Source: a virus
Direction: 5' to 3' (one strand)
IMG/VR virus record: IMGVR_UViG_3300030328_000649
Location: 1 to 55,100 of that record
Length of the DNA: 55,100 nucleotides
Translations under genes and position numbers: made by a program
The notes under the pieces: generated by a model
The model's input: only the letters and a program-made list of their open reading frames with translations
Told to the model about the DNA's origin: nothing
Databases searched by the model: none
Part shown: in pieces, positions 24,400 to 32,553 of the stretch
Layout: each line of letters opens with the position of its first letter
Position numbering within the stretch: position 1 is the stretch's first letter

Positions 24400-24421
24400 T
24401 GTAGTTGCCTATGAAACTACA
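24400..24421 (+). promoter_or_regulatory. Hairpin before the 63-aa gene
   Basis: TGTAGTT / AACTACA, 7 bp with an 8-nt loop, in the 58-nt gap before the gene at 24443. The GTAGTT ... AACTAC pairing recurs in the structured stretches at 19924 and 24635. There is no T-run, so it is not a terminator. Confidence 0.45.
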
Positions 24422-24442
24422 AACTATAGAAGGAGATACAAA

Positions 24443-24634
24443 ATGTTAAGATTGTTTAGAGATAGTAAGACTTATGACAAGAAGTTCTATCACGTTAATG
24501 TGATGGGATGGAAGTTCAGAGTTGCTGTTAATCCACCAAGAAAAACACTGAGCAAGTTCGGAACATACCTTACAGGTAGAGGTCGAGTGTTTAACTTTGG
24601 TAGACAGTACTTGTGCTTTATACCTAAGTCGTAA
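24443..24634 (+). CDS. 63-aa basic early protein
   Basis: ATG 24443 after AGAAGGAGATACAAA, a strong ribosome site. MLRLFRDSKTYDKKFYHVNV, then a basic aromatic-rich part (NPPRKTLSKFGTYLTGRGRV). Net positive charge suggests nucleic-acid or membrane contact. No family is recognised. Confidence 0.6.
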   Translation: MLRLFRDSKTYDKKFYHVNVMGWKFRVAVNPPRKTLSKFGTYLTGRGRVFNFGRQYLCFIPKS

Positions 24635-24900
24635 CACAAAAGTCTCCCTAACAATGTAATGCATGGGTTGTTAGACGACTATAAAAGCGCACATGCTAGT
24701 GTTGACAGGCACTATAAAAACCGATAGTTATGTTGCTGTTGGAGGAGTTGGTAGTTACTTCGGAACTAGAAAACTACATTTTGAAAAGGGTTTCACCAAA
24801 ATTATTGACGACTAGCGTGTGTAATCAAATAGTCTAAAATAGGTAGCACCTATTTATGCACATTGTTCCCTTATTTTTTAAACAACAAAGAGGAAAGTAA
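24635..24900 (+). ncRNA. Structured non-coding stretch 2
   Basis: About 265 nt without a gene. It includes a GTAGTT ... AACTAC pairing near 24752-24776, a perfect 8-bp hairpin AAATAGGT-AGC-ACCTATTT at about 24837-24855, and a TTGACA at 24702 with a poor -10 box 17 nt later. It shares the words GTTGGTAGTTA and GGTTTCACCA with structured stretch 1 at 19924, though in another order. It may be a second member of the same RNA type or a complex leader for the gene at 24902. No known family is recognised. Confidence 0.4.
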
Positions 24901-24901
24901 C

Positions 24902-25318
24902 ATGGCTACACAAATAAGAAAGTTTGAACAAGATGCAATCGTTGAAAGTATCTTTGATAAAGTAACCAAAGATAAAACAACTAGAGCATTTGACGCAGTT
25001 AAGAAATGTAAAGAGTACAAAGATTTGCTGTCAACAGCTAACGAGGTTAAGTCTTTTGACAAGCAGATAGAAATCTTAAAAGAACAAAGAGATGAATTGT
25101 CTACTAAAGTTCATAGAGGAGTGGAACATTACAACTCAGTTCGTGACTTTGAATTAAAGTACGACAGATGGAGCGGAGTATTGTCTACTCAGACAGGTAT
25201 ATGTGAATGGAGACTAAAAGAAAAGATAGCTAACAGTCTTGCTATATCTTTGTTACCTAAAGATGCAGTAGAAAACATTGATGCTATCATTAAGAAGATA
25301 GCGAAGGAGTTTAAATAA
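24902..25318 (+). CDS. 138-aa helical early protein
   Basis: ATG 24902, preceded by AGAGGAAAGTAAC, is chosen over the in-frame ATG at 24863, which falls in the structured stretch. Starts MATQIRKFEQDAIVESIFDK; a coiled coil (KSFDKQIEILKEQRDELSTK) precedes a more folded C-terminal half (WSGVLSTQTGICEWRLKEKI). No catalytic motif. The stop overlaps the next ATG (TAATG). Function unknown. Confidence 0.65.
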   Translation: MATQIRKFEQDAIVESIFDKVTKDKTTRAFDAVKKCKEYKDLLSTANEVKSFDKQIEILKEQRDELSTKVHRGVEHYNSVRDFELKYDRWSGVLSTQTGICEWRLKEKIANSLAISLLPKDAVENIDAIIKKIAKEFK

Positions 25319-25593
25319 TGCAATTAACATTTGATTACTACGAGATACAGGAAGCAATACAGCTTCTTGTTAAAGAGAAACTAGGTATGGATATAGACTT
25401 GGAAGATATAAGTCCACATGATTATCCTAGTATTGAGTACAGAAAACGAATCCTTGCTTACAAGAAACACAAGAACGGAAAAGAAGTTAAGGATAAGAAT
25501 GGTTTTCGTGAAGTAGATTGGGATAAAACTACATACGAAAAGAAGTGGATTCAGTTTGATGATAGTGCTGATATATCTTTTTGGGTAGGATAA
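25318..25593 (+). CDS. 91-aa early protein
   Basis: ATG overlaps the previous stop. Starts MQLTFDYYEIQEAIQLLVKE; the middle has acidic and basic blocks (IDLEDISPHDYPSIEYRKRI; KKHKNGKEVKDKNGFREVDW), and the end is aromatic (FDDSADISFWVG). Coupled translation suggests a partner of the 138-aa protein. Function unknown. Confidence 0.6.
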   Translation: MQLTFDYYEIQEAIQLLVKEKLGMDIDLEDISPHDYPSIEYRKRILAYKKHKNGKEVKDKNGFREVDWDKTTYEKKWIQFDDSADISFWVG

Positions 25594-25609
25594 TAGTAAA
25601 GGAAACACT

Positions 25610-25777
25610 ATGGATATTAAAAACTTAGAAGGGATACTTAAAGACTTTGATGAACGTTTAGATAGTGAAAACTTTGGACTGTTCATTGACGCTTATACAC
25701 CTAACAAAGATAAAATGACAGTTGATAATGTCGAACATCTAAAAGAAAATATAGATGAATTAGATTTTAGTAGTTGA
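25610..25777 (+). CDS. 55-aa acidic early protein
   Basis: ATG 25610 after AAAGGAAACACT, TGA at 25775-25777. MDIKNLEGILKDFDERLDSE, then FIDAYTPNKDKMTVDNVEHL and an acidic end. The stop codon lies within the -35 box of the following promoter. Function unknown. Confidence 0.55.
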   Translation: MDIKNLEGILKDFDERLDSENFGLFIDAYTPNKDKMTVDNVEHLKENIDELDFSS

Positions 25778-25802
25778 AAATAAATTCTATCTGTGGTATA
25801 AT
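25774..25802 (+). promoter_or_regulatory. Sigma-70 promoter before the replication genes
   Basis: TTGAAA (25774-25779), a 17-nt spacer, perfect TATAAT (25797-25802). Expected start near 25809, 25 nt before the gene at 25834. Confidence 0.8.
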
Positions 25803-25833
25803 CTTATAAGTATTATAAAGGAAGATAAAGATA

Positions 25834-26079
25834 ATGATTAATAATAATAAAGATAATGTTATAAACTTTACAAGCTTGAAAGGAGTTAGAGATAAAAAGA
25901 ATACTAACGAATATAAAGTTTGTTTGTTCGAGAATAAAAAATATAAGTTCACTATCGAAGCAGATAGCGGAGAAAGTGCAGAAGATATTATCAGCGATAA
26001 GTATGAGCAAGGTGTGTTAGACTTAAACAACTTTGAATCTTTTACTTACGAAACAATAGCTGAGTCGATTGAAAAATAA
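25834..26079 (+). CDS. 81-aa early protein
   Basis: ATG 25834 with AAAGGAAGATAAAGATA upstream. MINNNKDNVINFTSLKGVRD, then a beta-strand and helix unit (YKFTIEADSGESAEDIISDK) of the same type as in the 80-aa protein at 22205. It has its own promoter and precedes the SSB unit. Function unknown; perhaps a regulator of replication genes. Confidence 0.65.
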   Translation: MINNNKDNVINFTSLKGVRDKKNTNEYKVCLFENKKYKFTIEADSGESAEDIISDKYEQGVLDLNNFESFTYETIAESIEK

Positions 26080-26091
26080 TTTAAAAAGGAC

Positions 26092-26120
26092 TGGACATGA
26101 GAAAAGAAATAGTGTATAAT
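26092..26120 (+). promoter_or_regulatory. Promoter of the SSB / replication unit
   Basis: TGGACA (26092-26097), a 17-nt spacer, perfect TATAAT (26115-26120). Expected start near 26127, giving a leader of about 148 nt before the SSB gene. Confidence 0.75.
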
Positions 26121-26126
26121 ACACAG

Positions 26127-26270
26127 ATACAAATCACAAACAAGATATATTTGCCCTCATGTATCACCTTCCTTTTATCTTGTTTGTTCGCTGATAAAGC
26201 GAGTAAGTTATCTGGTTGCTTACGATAAGAAAAAACCAGACCTAATTTTTATAGTAACTAAGAGGTAAAT
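26127..26270 (+). promoter_or_regulatory. Structured SSB leader with possible pseudoknot
   Basis: A 12-bp perfect stem joins ACAAACAAGATA (26136-26147) and TATCTTGTTTGT (26176-26187). A small hairpin CGCT / AGCG follows. Then GTAAG (26203-26207) pairs with CTTAC (26219-26223), while TCTGGTT in its loop (26211-26217) pairs with AACCAGA (26234-26240): an H-type pseudoknot with a 3-nt first loop and a 10-nt A-rich last loop. An ordinary hairpin using TCTGGTT / AACCAGA with inner CTTA / TAAG is a competing fold. The ribosome site AGAGGTAAAT follows at 26261. T4 gene 32, also an SSB gene, is autoregulated through a leader pseudoknot. Confidence 0.65.
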
Positions 26271-26274
26271 AAAA

Positions 26275-26688
26275 ATGATGTACGCAACAGGTAAAGCAAT
26301 GTGGGCTAACGTGTCAGTTCCTAACACACGTTTTGAACCACACAAATACATGATTACTGTATTGACTGACCAAGACACAGCGACAGAGTTAGAAGGAGCA
26401 GGTCTTAATCAATCAAAAGACAGAGCAGGTAACACTAAGTATGATGAACCTGCTTTCATGTTCAGTAAGACTGCGGTGAATAAGAAAACAGGTGAGCCAA
26501 ACAAAGCACCTAAACTTATTGATGCAGATGGTAATCCTTTGGATTGTTTGATTGGTAATGGTTCTAATGTAACAGTTAAGATTAGACCTTACACTAGTCC
26601 TTATGGAACATTCGCTGAGTTGATTGCTGTTAAAGTTAATGAGCTTGTCGACTATGATGGTGGTGATTCTGACAACGAGGAGTTTTAA
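26275..26688 (+). CDS. Single-stranded DNA-binding protein
   Basis: 137 aa (ATG at 26275 or 26278). An OB-fold-like body, including MWANVSVPNTRFEPHKYMIT, ANKAPKL-type turns and NVTVKIRPYTSPYGTFAELI, ends in an acidic tail closing with Phe (DYDGGDSDNEEF). An acidic C-terminus with a terminal aromatic residue is the protein-contact tail of T7 gp2.5-type SSBs. It coats single strands and coordinates polymerase and helicase, whose genes follow. It has a long structured leader, so autoregulation is possible. Confidence 0.82.
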   Translation: MMYATGKAMWANVSVPNTRFEPHKYMITVLTDQDTATELEGAGLNQSKDRAGNTKYDEPAFMFSKTAVNKKTGEPNKAPKLIDADGNPLDCLIGNGSNVTVKIRPYTSPYGTFAELIAVKVNELVDYDGGDSDNEEF

Positions 26689-26690
26689 TT

Positions 26691-26957
26691 ATGACAGATG
26701 AAGAAGTACAGAAACCATACATCACTATTGATGGTGTGCAGATTTCGGTAGAAGATTTACCAGAAGAAGCGCAGGGTGTCTTTGGAAGGATTCAAAGATT
26801 AAATCAAAAGAAAGTTAATCTTACTCTGGACATTGAAGAAGTTCAGGCAAGTTTAAATTTCTTTACCAATAAGATTGTAGATATAATTAATCAAGAAGGA
26901 GAACAAAGCGAAACGGAAGTCGAAGAAGAAGAAGTTGTAACTAAATCAGAAAACTAA
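26691..26957 (+). CDS. 88-aa acidic coiled-coil protein
   Basis: Starts MTDEEVQKPYITIDGVQISV, then EDLPEEAQGVFGRIQRLNQK and a coiled coil, ending in a Glu-rich tail. The ITIDG-x-x-x-x-x-EDLPEEAQ opening followed by a coiled coil resembles small phage proteins of the DUF6447 type, as far as I recall. It lies 2 nt after SSB and before primase-helicase, so it is probably a replication accessory. Confidence 0.65.
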   Translation: MTDEEVQKPYITIDGVQISVEDLPEEAQGVFGRIQRLNQKKVNLTLDIEEVQASLNFFTNKIVDIINQEGEQSETEVEEEEVVTKSEN

Positions 26958-26969
26958 AAGGAGAAAGGT

Positions 26970-28655
26970 ATGAGGGCAGAGTTTGAAGATAAAGAATGGG
27001 AAGCTGTTCACCAACCTTGTCCTTTAGAAAACTGTAACAGTAGCGATGCTGTTGGCATAAACAAAGACAGGTCAGCTAAGTGTTTTAGCTGTGGTGAGTT
27101 CATTAAGAACTATGATGATGCGTGTAAAGGAAAGGATATGGAAGCAGTAACAGCAAAACCAGTAAGTCAACAAGTAAACGATATAGCAGGAAGTTACTCA
27201 GCGTTAGCAGATAGAAAGATAAAACTAGAGACTGCAAAAAAATATGGTGTGAAAGTATCACACGACATACAAGGCAAAGTAGTTAAGCATTTCTATCCAT
27301 ACTATAACGGACATGAGTTGTCTGCTACCAAGTGTCGTAACGTACATGATAAAGGATTCTTTTTACAAGGTTCGTACAACGACACAGGTTTATTTGGACA
27401 ACAGTTATTTAAAAGCGGTAAGTATGTAACGATCACAGAAGGAGAATGTGACGCAATGGCAGCCTACGAACTACTTGGTAGCAAGTGGGCAGTCGTTTCG
27501 ATTAAGCGAGGTGCGCAAGGTGCAGTTCGTGACATCAAAGAAAGTCTTGAGTTCTTTGACGATTTTGAAAATGTAATCATTGCATTTGATAATGACAAAG
27601 CAGGTAAGGATGCCAGTATAAAAGTAGCAAGACTTTTCAAACCTAGTAAGGCAAGGATTATGACGTTGCCTACAGGTTGTAAAGATCCTAATGATATGCT
27701 TAGACAGAACAAGCATAAGGAATTTACAGAAGCATGGTGGTCTGCTAAGACTTATACTCCGTCTGGAGTTATCAATGTGTCAGAGCAGAGAGAGAAGTTC
27801 CACAACAGAGAGAAGAAAGAAAGTGTACCCTATCCATACGAAGGGCTTAATAAGAAGCTGTATGGCATGAGACAAGGAGAACTCATAACTCTTACAGGGG
27901 GTACAGGGCTAGGTAAATCTAGCGTTACAAGAGAGATAGAGCATTGGTTGATTAAACAAACAACTGATAACGTAGGTATCATTGCTCTTGAAGAAGATTG
28001 GAGAAGAACTATTGATGGTATTCTTTCTATAGAATCTAACTCTAGATTGTATATAGATCAGGTAAGAGAAAGATATTCTAAAGAAGAATTAGATAAGCTA
28101 TTTGACATACTCTATGATGGAGAAAACAAGAATCGTGTGTGGGTTCATGCCCACTTTGGAGCTAACGAGCTAGACGAAATCTTTTCTAAGATAAGGTTTA
28201 TGATTGTAGGATGTGGTTGTAAATGGGTGGTGGTAGATCACTTGCACATGCTTGTCAGCGCGTCAACAGAAGGAGATGAAAGACGCACCATTGATTCTAT
28301 TATGACTAAGCTTAGATCTATAGTAGAAGAAACAGGTGCAGGTCTTATTCTTGTATCACACTTGCGTAGGATTGATGGTAACAAAGGACATGAGAATGGT
28401 ATCGAAGTAAACCTATCTCACCTTAGAGGTAGCCAGAGTATTGCACAGCTATCTGATTGTGTCTTAGCTTTGGAACGTAACCAACAGTCAGACGATTATC
28501 AAGAGTCACAGACAACAAAGGTTCGTGTGTTAAAGTCTCGGTACACAGGAGATGTTGGACTAGCTTCACACCTGCTTTATGATAATGAAACTGGAAGATT
28601 GTCTGAGCTTTCTAATGATGATATAGAAGTCACCGATAACAGCGAAGGATTTTAA
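26970..28655 (+). CDS. Primase-helicase (T7 gp4-like)
   Basis: 561 aa. Zinc finger with Cys17, Cys22, Cys38, Cys41 (CPLENC ... CFSC). Toprim primase with TITEGECDAMAAY (Glu158) and VIIAFDNDKAG (Asp207, Asp209). The RecA-type helicase of the DnaB family has Walker A GGTGLGKSS (310-318), the EEDW segment after strand 2, VVDHLHML, LVSHLRR and LRGSQSIAQLSD. It unwinds DNA ahead of the polymerase and makes primers. All key residues are present. It starts with a good AAAGGAGAAAGGT site. Confidence 0.95.
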   Translation: MRAEFEDKEWEAVHQPCPLENCNSSDAVGINKDRSAKCFSCGEFIKNYDDACKGKDMEAVTAKPVSQQVNDIAGSYSALADRKIKLETAKKYGVKVSHDIQGKVVKHFYPYYNGHELSATKCRNVHDKGFFLQGSYNDTGLFGQQLFKSGKYVTITEGECDAMAAYELLGSKWAVVSIKRGAQGAVRDIKESLEFFDDFENVIIAFDNDKAGKDASIKVARLFKPSKARIMTLPTGCKDPNDMLRQNKHKEFTEAWWSAKTYTPSGVINVSEQREKFHNREKKESVPYPYEGLNKKLYGMRQGELITLTGGTGLGKSSVTREIEHWLIKQTTDNVGIIALEEDWRRTIDGILSIESNSRLYIDQVRERYSKEELDKLFDILYDGENKNRVWVHAHFGANELDEIFSKIRFMIVGCGCKWVVVDHLHMLVSASTEGDERRTIDSIMTKLRSIVEETGAGLILVSHLRRIDGNKGHENGIEVNLSHLRGSQSIAQLSDCVLALERNQQSDDYQESQTTKVRVLKSRYTGDVGLASHLLYDNETGRLSELSNDDIEVTDNSEGF

Positions 28656-28656
28656 T

Positions 28657-30402
28657 ATGGATTTAGTATTTGATATAGAAACAGATGATCTAAAAGCAAC
28701 TAAGATATGGTGTATCGTTTGTCAGAATCCTGATACAGGAGAGATATTTAAATTTGATCCTGATCAGATTGACGAAGGATGTAAACTTTTGCTTAGTGCT
28801 GATAGATTGATAGGACACAACATAGTTGGTTTTGATATTCCTGTAATTAGAAAACTAACAGGAGTTGACCTATCACACATAGAAGTATTAGATACTCTTG
28901 TCTTGTCAAGACTTTTCAATCCTGTCAGAGAAGGTGGTCATAGTTTAGAAGCTTGGGGTTATAAGTTAAGATTTCCTAAGATAGACTTTGAAGATTATCT
29001 AAACTACTCACCAGATATGATGAAGTATTGTGTCAAAGATGTACAGCTAAACACTATGGTATTCAAGAACTTGAGGTTTGAAGCTAAAGGCTTTTCTAAA
29101 GATAGTATAAAGCTAGAACATGATGTTGCAAGACTAATGAAAGAGCAAGAAGAAAATGGATTTAAGTTCGATAGTTATTCTGCTGAACTTCTACTGGCAA
29201 AACTTAGAGAAAGAAAACAAGAGATAGAAGATGAAGTACATAATACTTTCAAACCTAAGTTGGTAGATGATAAGTTAGTCACACCTTATGTAAAGAAAGA
29301 TGGAACTTTATCCAAGCGTGGTCTTACTGATGAAGAGTACAAACAAGTATATCAAGATACACTACATCCTAACTCTTCTGCTGAGCCGTTCATGCGTAAG
29401 AAGTTAGTTGACTTTAATCTCGGCAGTCGTAAACAGATTGGAGAATACTTGATTGACTTTGGATGGAAGCCAGATAGATTTACACCTACTGGTCAACCTA
29501 TTGTAGATGAGAAAACTTTATCACAAGTTACACACATACACGAAGCTAGTCTGATTGCAGAGTTTCTTTTACTACAGAAACGCATAGCACAGATTGATTC
29601 GTGGGTTAAAGCTGTCGAAGATGATGATAGAATACATGGGTTTGTTATACCTAACGGAGCTATCACAGGTAGAATGACGCATCGAAGTCCAAACACAGCG
29701 CAGATTCCGAGCGTAAGACAACCTTATGGTAAGGAATGTCGTGCTTGTTGGACAGTAGATGAAGGTAATGTGTTGTTAGGTATTGACGCATCTGGTTTAG
29801 AAATAAGAATGTTAGCACACTATATGAATGACGAGGACTATACAAATGAAATTCTCAACGGAGATATACACACAGCAAATCAAAAACTTGCTAGACTTGA
29901 ATCAAGAGATAAGGCAAAGACGTTCATCTATGCCCTCATGTACGGAGCAGGAGATGAAAAACTTGGAAGCGTGGTTGGAGGAAATAAAGGAGATGGTTCT
30001 AGAGCTAGACAATTGTTCTTTGATAATAAACCATCATTTAAATCTCTTAGAGATAGAGTTACAAGAGCGTCAGCAAAAGGTCACTTGAAAGGAATAGATG
30101 GTAGAAAGTTATTCATTCGTAACGCACATGCTGCTTTGAATACTTTATTACAGGGAGCAGGAGCTATCATTATGAAGAAAGCTTTAGTTATCTTTGACAG
30201 TAAGTTAAGAGAAGCAGGACTAGAGCATAAGTTTGTAGCTAACATACATGATGAATGGCAGTTAGAAGTACCTAAAGAACACTCTAAAACTATTGGCGAT
30301 ATTGGAGTCAGTTCTATTATAGAAGCAGGGGAAGTATTTAAACTACGCTGTCCTTTGGATGGTGAATATGACACAGGAGGAAACTGGAGTGAAACACATT
30401 AG
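28657..30402 (+). CDS. DNA polymerase, family A (T7-like)
   Basis: 581 aa, shorter than T7 gp5 (704). The proofreading domain is complete: DIETD (Asp6, Glu8), GHNIVGFD (Asp60), YCVKD (Tyr124, Asp128). Polymerase motif A is GIDASGLEIR (Asp377), motif B RDKAKTFIYALMYG (Arg417, Lys421, Tyr429), motif C HDE (531-533). The thumb/thioredoxin-binding part is reduced compared with T7, so a different or no processivity factor is likely. No DnaJ-like insertion is seen. It starts 1 nt after the primase stop; its last 14 nt overlap the GIY-YIG gene. Confidence 0.95.
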   Translation: MDLVFDIETDDLKATKIWCIVCQNPDTGEIFKFDPDQIDEGCKLLLSADRLIGHNIVGFDIPVIRKLTGVDLSHIEVLDTLVLSRLFNPVREGGHSLEAWGYKLRFPKIDFEDYLNYSPDMMKYCVKDVQLNTMVFKNLRFEAKGFSKDSIKLEHDVARLMKEQEENGFKFDSYSAELLLAKLRERKQEIEDEVHNTFKPKLVDDKLVTPYVKKDGTLSKRGLTDEEYKQVYQDTLHPNSSAEPFMRKKLVDFNLGSRKQIGEYLIDFGWKPDRFTPTGQPIVDEKTLSQVTHIHEASLIAEFLLLQKRIAQIDSWVKAVEDDDRIHGFVIPNGAITGRMTHRSPNTAQIPSVRQPYGKECRACWTVDEGNVLLGIDASGLEIRMLAHYMNDEDYTNEILNGDIHTANQKLARLESRDKAKTFIYALMYGAGDEKLGSVVGGNKGDGSRARQLFFDNKPSFKSLRDRVTRASAKGHLKGIDGRKLFIRNAHAALNTLLQGAGAIIMKKALVIFDSKLREAGLEHKFVANIHDEWQLEVPKEHSKTIGDIGVSSIIEAGEVFKLRCPLDGEYDTGGNWSETH

Positions 30403-30883
30403 AGTTAAAAACGCAGTACTAGAAGATGGTGAATGGTGGTACTATGGTCAAAAAGATGGTAGAAGAAGAGTATCTTCTCATGTAAAGAAAAACGAAAAAA
30501 GAATGTTTGTTAATGGTAAATACATTAAACAATCACATCCTCTTTATAAAGCAGGAAACTATAAATCTTTTGAAGATGCAGCATTTAGTTCGCTTACAAA
30601 TTATAAAAAGACTAAGCGCGGAGAAGTCTACATTATAGAAAACAAAGCTTGGAAAGGTTGGGTTAAAGTTGGTATGGCTATCGATGCAGAGGACAGGTGT
30701 AAACAGTATCAAACCTCTAGTCCTTTTAGAGATTATACATTAAAGTTTAAGAAATATTTTGACGATAGACGAAGTGCTGAACAACAAGCACATAAGAAAA
30801 TAAAAAATATTTGCAAAGATAACAATGGAGAATGGTTTAAAGTTTCTATATCAGAAGCTAAACAAATCATACAAGCGATATGA
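30389..30883 (+). CDS. GIY-YIG / T5orf172-type nuclease-like protein
   Basis: About 164 aa from GTG 30389, which has AGGAGG 8 nt upstream; ATG 30368 is an alternative with no such site. The C-terminal half matches the T5orf172 branch of the GIY-YIG fold: GEVYIIENKAWKGWVKVGMA, then DAEDRCKQYQTSSPF, a Glu in RRSAEQQAHKKI, and NGEWFKVSISEA. The Y-x-I ... K-x-G core and the later Arg and Glu are present. It lies with the next gene between polymerase and exonuclease, like a freestanding homing endonuclease. It may instead act on host DNA. Confidence 0.75.
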   Translation: MKHIRVKNAVLEDGEWWYYGQKDGRRRVSSHVKKNEKRMFVNGKYIKQSHPLYKAGNYKSFEDAAFSSLTNYKKTKRGEVYIIENKAWKGWVKVGMAIDAEDRCKQYQTSSPFRDYTLKFKKYFDDRRSAEQQAHKKIKNICKDNNGEWFKVSISEAKQIIQAI

Positions 30884-31446
30884 AACGACAAATAAATTTT
30901 GGAAACGAACAAAAAATCTGTATTGTTTGTTCTGTTCCTCTTGAAATAAAAGAAGTTGGTTCTTCAAAAGGTAATTGTTATTCTTATAATTATAATAAAA
31001 CTATGTATCTGTGCAACACCTGTCACAATAAGAAAAAAGAAAATGTTAAAACAAAAGCAAGACGTAATAAAACAGTTGGGGATTCTCAACACCTTCAAGA
31101 TATGAGAAGCGGTGCTAGAGATAGAGCAAAACAAAATAAAATACCTTTTGATTTGACTACACAAGACCTTCGTGATATTATATCAGATAGTTGTCCAATA
31201 CTGGGAATTAAATTTGAATTAAATAAACATAATCAAAAATGGGGAAAAGGAAAAAATAAAAATAATTGGGAAAACTCTCCTTCGTTAGATAGAATTGTTC
31301 CTGATAAAGGATATACTAAAGACAATGTTATTATTGTATCTCTTATGGCAAACTCAATTAAGAACCAAGCAACACCAGATCAGATATTAAAGGTTGGAAA
31401 ATTTTATAAAAATTTATACCAAGAAAAAGGAATAGTTAATGGCTAA
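30880..31446 (+). CDS. HNH-like endonuclease
   Basis: 188 aa. The N-terminal zinc site has CIVC and CNTCH; the core has CPILGIKFEL, then SLDRIVPDKGYTKDNVIIVS and MANSIKNQATPDQILKV, which is the phage HNH / endonuclease VII-like pattern (Asp-Arg, GY-x-x-DNV, AN-x-x-K). Its ATG overlaps the previous stop (ATGA). Two nuclease genes of homing type in a row within the replication block suggest a mobile pair. No intron is visible in the flanking genes. Confidence 0.78.
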   Translation: MKRQINFGNEQKICIVCSVPLEIKEVGSSKGNCYSYNYNKTMYLCNTCHNKKKENVKTKARRNKTVGDSQHLQDMRSGARDRAKQNKIPFDLTTQDLRDIISDSCPILGIKFELNKHNQKWGKGKNKNNWENSPSLDRIVPDKGYTKDNVIIVSLMANSIKNQATPDQILKVGKFYKNLYQEKGIVNG

Positions 31447-32308
31447 GAAGAAAAAACTAGACACACTTGTTGAAGATATATACGACAAGCTATCTGCTTT
31501 ATCGGATGGTAAACCTTTAGACCTTGACGATAAAACTATAGACGAGTTTGGCGAGTCAATGAAAAAAGTTTTACATCATTGGGCTAACCCTAGACCTAGA
31601 GATACAGCAACACTTCGTATGTCTAACATAGGTAAACCTACTCGACAGCTATGGTTTGAAATGAAGTCTGAAAACAAAGAAACTGAAAAGATAAAACCAT
31701 CTGTGTTCATTAAGTTTTTATATGGACACCTACTTGAAGAAGTGTTACTGATGTTAATTAAACTTGCTAAACATAAAGTTACAGGAGAACAGAAGGAAGT
31801 ATCTCTTCAAGGTATAAAAGGACACATGGATTGTATAATTGATGGTGAAGTAGTAGACATCAAGACAGCTTCTGGTTTCGCGTTTAAGAAGTTTAAAGAT
31901 AAAACCCTAGCCGAAGATGATGTTTTCGGTTATCTCCCTCAGTTGGCTGCTTACGAGGCTTCTATGGGTACAAACAAAGGGGGTTTCTTGGCAATGAACA
32001 AAGAGTCAGGTGAAATAGCATTATATAGACCTGATTCTTTCGATAAACCAGACATAAAAAAGAAAATAAAATCAGTTAAAAAGATGGTAAAAGTGGACAC
32101 ACCGCCTGATTTATGTTATAATCCTATACCAGATGGAGCATCAGGAAATATGAAACTTCCTAGAGGTTGTGTTTATTGTAGACATAAGTTTGAATGTCAC
32201 AAAGATTCTAACGAAGGTAAAGGACTAAGAGTATTTAAGTATGCAAAAGGATTTAATTATTTAACTCAGGTTGTAAAGACACCTAAAGTTTTGGAAGTAA
32301 CTAGATGA
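31439..32308 (+). CDS. PD-(D/E)XK exonuclease, RecB/Cas4-like
   Basis: 289 aa. Core residues: Glu100/101 (YGHLLEEVLL), Asp131 (GHMDCI), Asp140 and Lys142 (VVDIKTAS), then FGYLPQLAAYEASM. A C-terminal Cys group (CYNP, GCVYC, FEC) could hold an iron-sulphur cluster as in Cas4/AddB-type nucleases. In the T7 scheme it takes the place of the gp6 exonuclease, degrading host DNA and removing primers. It overlaps the HNH gene by 8 nt. Confidence 0.82.
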   Translation: MAKKKKLDTLVEDIYDKLSALSDGKPLDLDDKTIDEFGESMKKVLHHWANPRPRDTATLRMSNIGKPTRQLWFEMKSENKETEKIKPSVFIKFLYGHLLEEVLLMLIKLAKHKVTGEQKEVSLQGIKGHMDCIIDGEVVDIKTASGFAFKKFKDKTLAEDDVFGYLPQLAAYEASMGTNKGGFLAMNKESGEIALYRPDSFDKPDIKKKIKSVKKMVKVDTPPDLCYNPIPDGASGNMKLPRGCVYCRHKFECHKDSNEGKGLRVFKYAKGFNYLTQVVKTPKVLEVTR

Positions 32309-32553
32309 ACGGAAGAAAAGCAAAAGCATTAAGAAGTCGTGGTAAAGATCTACTCATAGATTGGTTACGATCTGTTGTTCCAGAAGGAGAAGATACTTCT
32401 AAGATAAATAGAAAAACTTTACAAAACTTTCTATCAGATCAAACACACTTCTATGCTAACAGAAAGATAATGCTTAGTGCTTATTCGTTAAGATGGATAT
32501 ATAAAAAGTTAAAACGTAATCCTGATTTTACTTTGGAAGATTTGAATGGCTAG
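32305..32553 (+). CDS. 82-aa basic protein
   Basis: ATG overlaps the previous stop (ATGA). MNGRKAKALRSRGKDLLIDW then LRSVVPEGEDTSKI and helical basic part (YSLRWIYKKLKRNPDFTLED). I recall similar proteins in marine phages beside endonuclease I. Likely nucleic-acid binding. It overlaps the next gene by 8 nt. Confidence 0.65.
   Translation: MNGRKAKALRSRGKDLLIDWLRSVVPEGEDTSKINRKTLQNFLSDQTHFYANRKIMLSAYSLRWIYKKLKRNPDFTLEDLNG

Noticed and set aside
24702-24730. Promoter in structured element 2
   Set aside because: TTGACA is perfect, but the hexamer 17 nt later (TAGTTA) is poor, so it is not called.
26097-26228. 43-codon frame before SSB (MRKEIVYNTQ)
   Set aside because: Its ATG lies in the -35 region of the promoter at 26092, and the rest runs through the structured leader. 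It is unlikely to be expressed.
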